Part shown: positions 6,128-6,727 of the stretch, piece by piece
How the letters are laid out: each line of letters opens with the position of its first letter
Numbering within the stretch: the first letter of the stretch is position 1
Assembly (NCBI GenBank): GCA_003497545.1
Contig: DNNT01000055.1
Span: forward strand, 1-6,727
Reading direction: 5' to 3'
From: Arenimonas sp.
Lineage (GTDB): Bacteria > Pseudomonadota > Gammaproteobacteria > Xanthomonadales > Xanthomonadaceae
DNA: 6,727 bases
Program-made: the position numbers and the translations under genes
Notes under the pieces: model-generated
Database searches by the model: none
Told to the model about the DNA's origin: nothing
Seen by the model: the letters and a program-made list of their open reading frames with translations, nothing else

Positions 6128-6224
6128 GGGGCGTTCCGTGGCGCGAAAGGGCGGCCATTGTCGCCAATCCGCGCGCGCCGTGCAGCCCCGGGCTTATGCT
6201 GTGCGCACCGAGGGGAGACGAACG
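6128..6224. promoter_or_regulatory. Divergent intergenic region between the SET and VIT genes
   Basis: These 97 bases separate two genes read outwards, so both promoters must lie here or overlap the coding ends. On the + strand TATGCT (6195-6200) could be a -10 box for the VIT gene, but no matching -35 stands 16-18 bases upstream. No strong sigma-70 promoter is recognisable for the SET gene, and no clear operator is visible. Confidence 0.4.
6211..6217 (+). promoter_or_regulatory. Shine-Dalgarno of the VIT/CCC1 gene
   Basis: AGGGGAG lies 7 bases ahead of the ATG at 6225, a good match and spacing. It decides the start of this gene and supports the + strand reading at the right edge. Confidence 0.75.
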
Positions 6225-6727
6225 ATGGACCCGGCCAACAGTTGGAGCGAGGAAAAGCAGTCGGCCTGGCTGTACCGGGCGCTGGCGAAGGCCGAACGCG
6301 ACCCGCGCATCGCCGCGCTGTTCGATTCGCTGGCCGACGCCGCCGACGAGCAGGCGGGCACCTGGGAAAAAGCCGCGGCCGACGCCGGCCAGGCCCTGGC
6401 CCTGCCCTTCGAACCCACGCCGCGCGCCCGGCTGGTGGCCGCGCTGGCGCGGCGCCTGGGCCCGCGCCGGGTGAAGCCCGCGCTGGCGGCGCTGAAGGTG
6501 CGCGGCCTCTCGGCCTACACCGCGGCGCTGGGCGGCCACCTGCTGCCCACCGACCTGGCCCAGGTGGGGCTGAGCCACCGCACCGTGGGCGGCGGCAACC
6601 TGCGCGCGGCCATCTTCGGCGTCAACGACGGCCTGGTATCGAACGCCAGCCTCATCCTCGGCGTCGTGGGCGCCCAGGCCGGCACCGGCACCGTGCTGGC
6701 CACCGGCATCGCCGGCCTGCTGGCGGG
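6225..6727 (+). CDS. VIT1/CCC1-family membrane protein with ferritin-like N-terminal domain (3' end outside window)
   Basis: Residues 1-167 are visible before the window ends. Residues about 7-105 form a helical ferritin/rubrerythrin-like region beginning EEKQSAWLYRALAKAERDP. From about 123 the sequence GGNLRAAIFGVNDGLVSN (123-140) is the hallmark of the VIT family, followed by the first membrane helix. Plant VIT1 and yeast CCC1 move Fe2+/Mn2+ out of the cytosol in exchange for protons; bacterial relatives with a ferritin-like domain, such as MbfA, export iron. This gene probably does likewise at the inner membrane. In this copy the ExxH metal motif expected near residues 40-43 reads Ala40 and Gln43, so the N-terminal di-iron site looks degenerate. 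No Fur-box-like sequence is evident in the short upstream region. Confidence 0.9.
   Translation, partial: MDPANSWSEEKQSAWLYRALAKAERDPRIAALFDSLADAADEQAGTWEKAAADAGQALALPFEPTPRARLVAALARRLGPRRVKPALAALKVRGLSAYTAALGGHLLPTDLAQVGLSHRTVGGGNLRAAIFGVNDGLVSNASLILGVVGAQAGTGTVLATGIAGLLA

Noticed and set aside
6157..6168. ATTG-N4-CAAT dyad in the SET/VIT intergenic region as an FNR or other operator
   Set aside because: The half-sites are only four bases and do not match the FNR core; the evidence is too weak.
1..6727. tRNA/rRNA genes, CRISPR arrays, insertion sequences, direct repeats
   Set aside because: Searched by eye on both strands; no cloverleaf, spaced repeat array, transposase motif or terminal inverted repeats were found.

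Overview
The window is a dense, GC-rich stretch of bacterial chromosome. Hand counts give about 62% GC at 241-480, 75% at 1321-1380 and 80% at 6481-6540. Gene content (a cyanide-insensitive-type bd oxidase operon, a DUF5916 outer-membrane-type protein, a small SET-domain methyltransferase and a VIT/CCC1 protein with a ferritin-like N-terminus) suggests a gammaproteobacterium of the Xanthomonadales (Lysobacter/Luteimonas/Rhodanobacter-like). That placement is an inference from gene families and composition, not a database match.

Layout, left to right. The + strand opens with the last 74 codons of a gene whose ending resembles uroporphyrinogen-III C-methyltransferase (1-225). It converges on, and overlaps by 27 bases, a tightly packed minus-strand operon. 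In transcription order the operon is a GbsR/MarR-type regulator (3212-2643), cydA/cioA (2646-1303), cydB/cioB (1301-303) and a 34-residue one-helix DUF2474 protein (303-199). All junctions are 4-base or 1-base overlaps or a 1-base gap, so translation is probably coupled. The leader of this operon carries a perfect 20-bp palindrome (3226-3245) and an FNR/CRP-like dyad (3251-3264). These are good candidates for autoregulation and for oxygen or NO control.

Upstream on the same strand, behind a probable hairpin region (3285-3325), is a 743-residue secreted DUF5916 protein (5557-3326), then a 160-residue SET-domain protein methyltransferase (6127-5645). A 97-base divergent intergenic region separates the SET gene from a + strand VIT/CCC1-family gene (6225 onward) that runs off the right edge.

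Functionally, only the four-gene oxidase block forms a clear unit. It would make a quinol oxidase of the bd family that reduces O2 at the inner membrane and usually tolerates cyanide, sulfide or NO, together with its own regulator and accessory small subunit. The other genes look like independent housekeeping or accessory genes. I see no mobile element, CRISPR array, tRNA or rRNA. The most rewarding unexplained items are the palindromic operator, the regulator fused into the oxidase operon by translational coupling, the degenerate metal site of the VIT protein's N-terminal domain, and the two genes of unknown target (SET, DUF5916).
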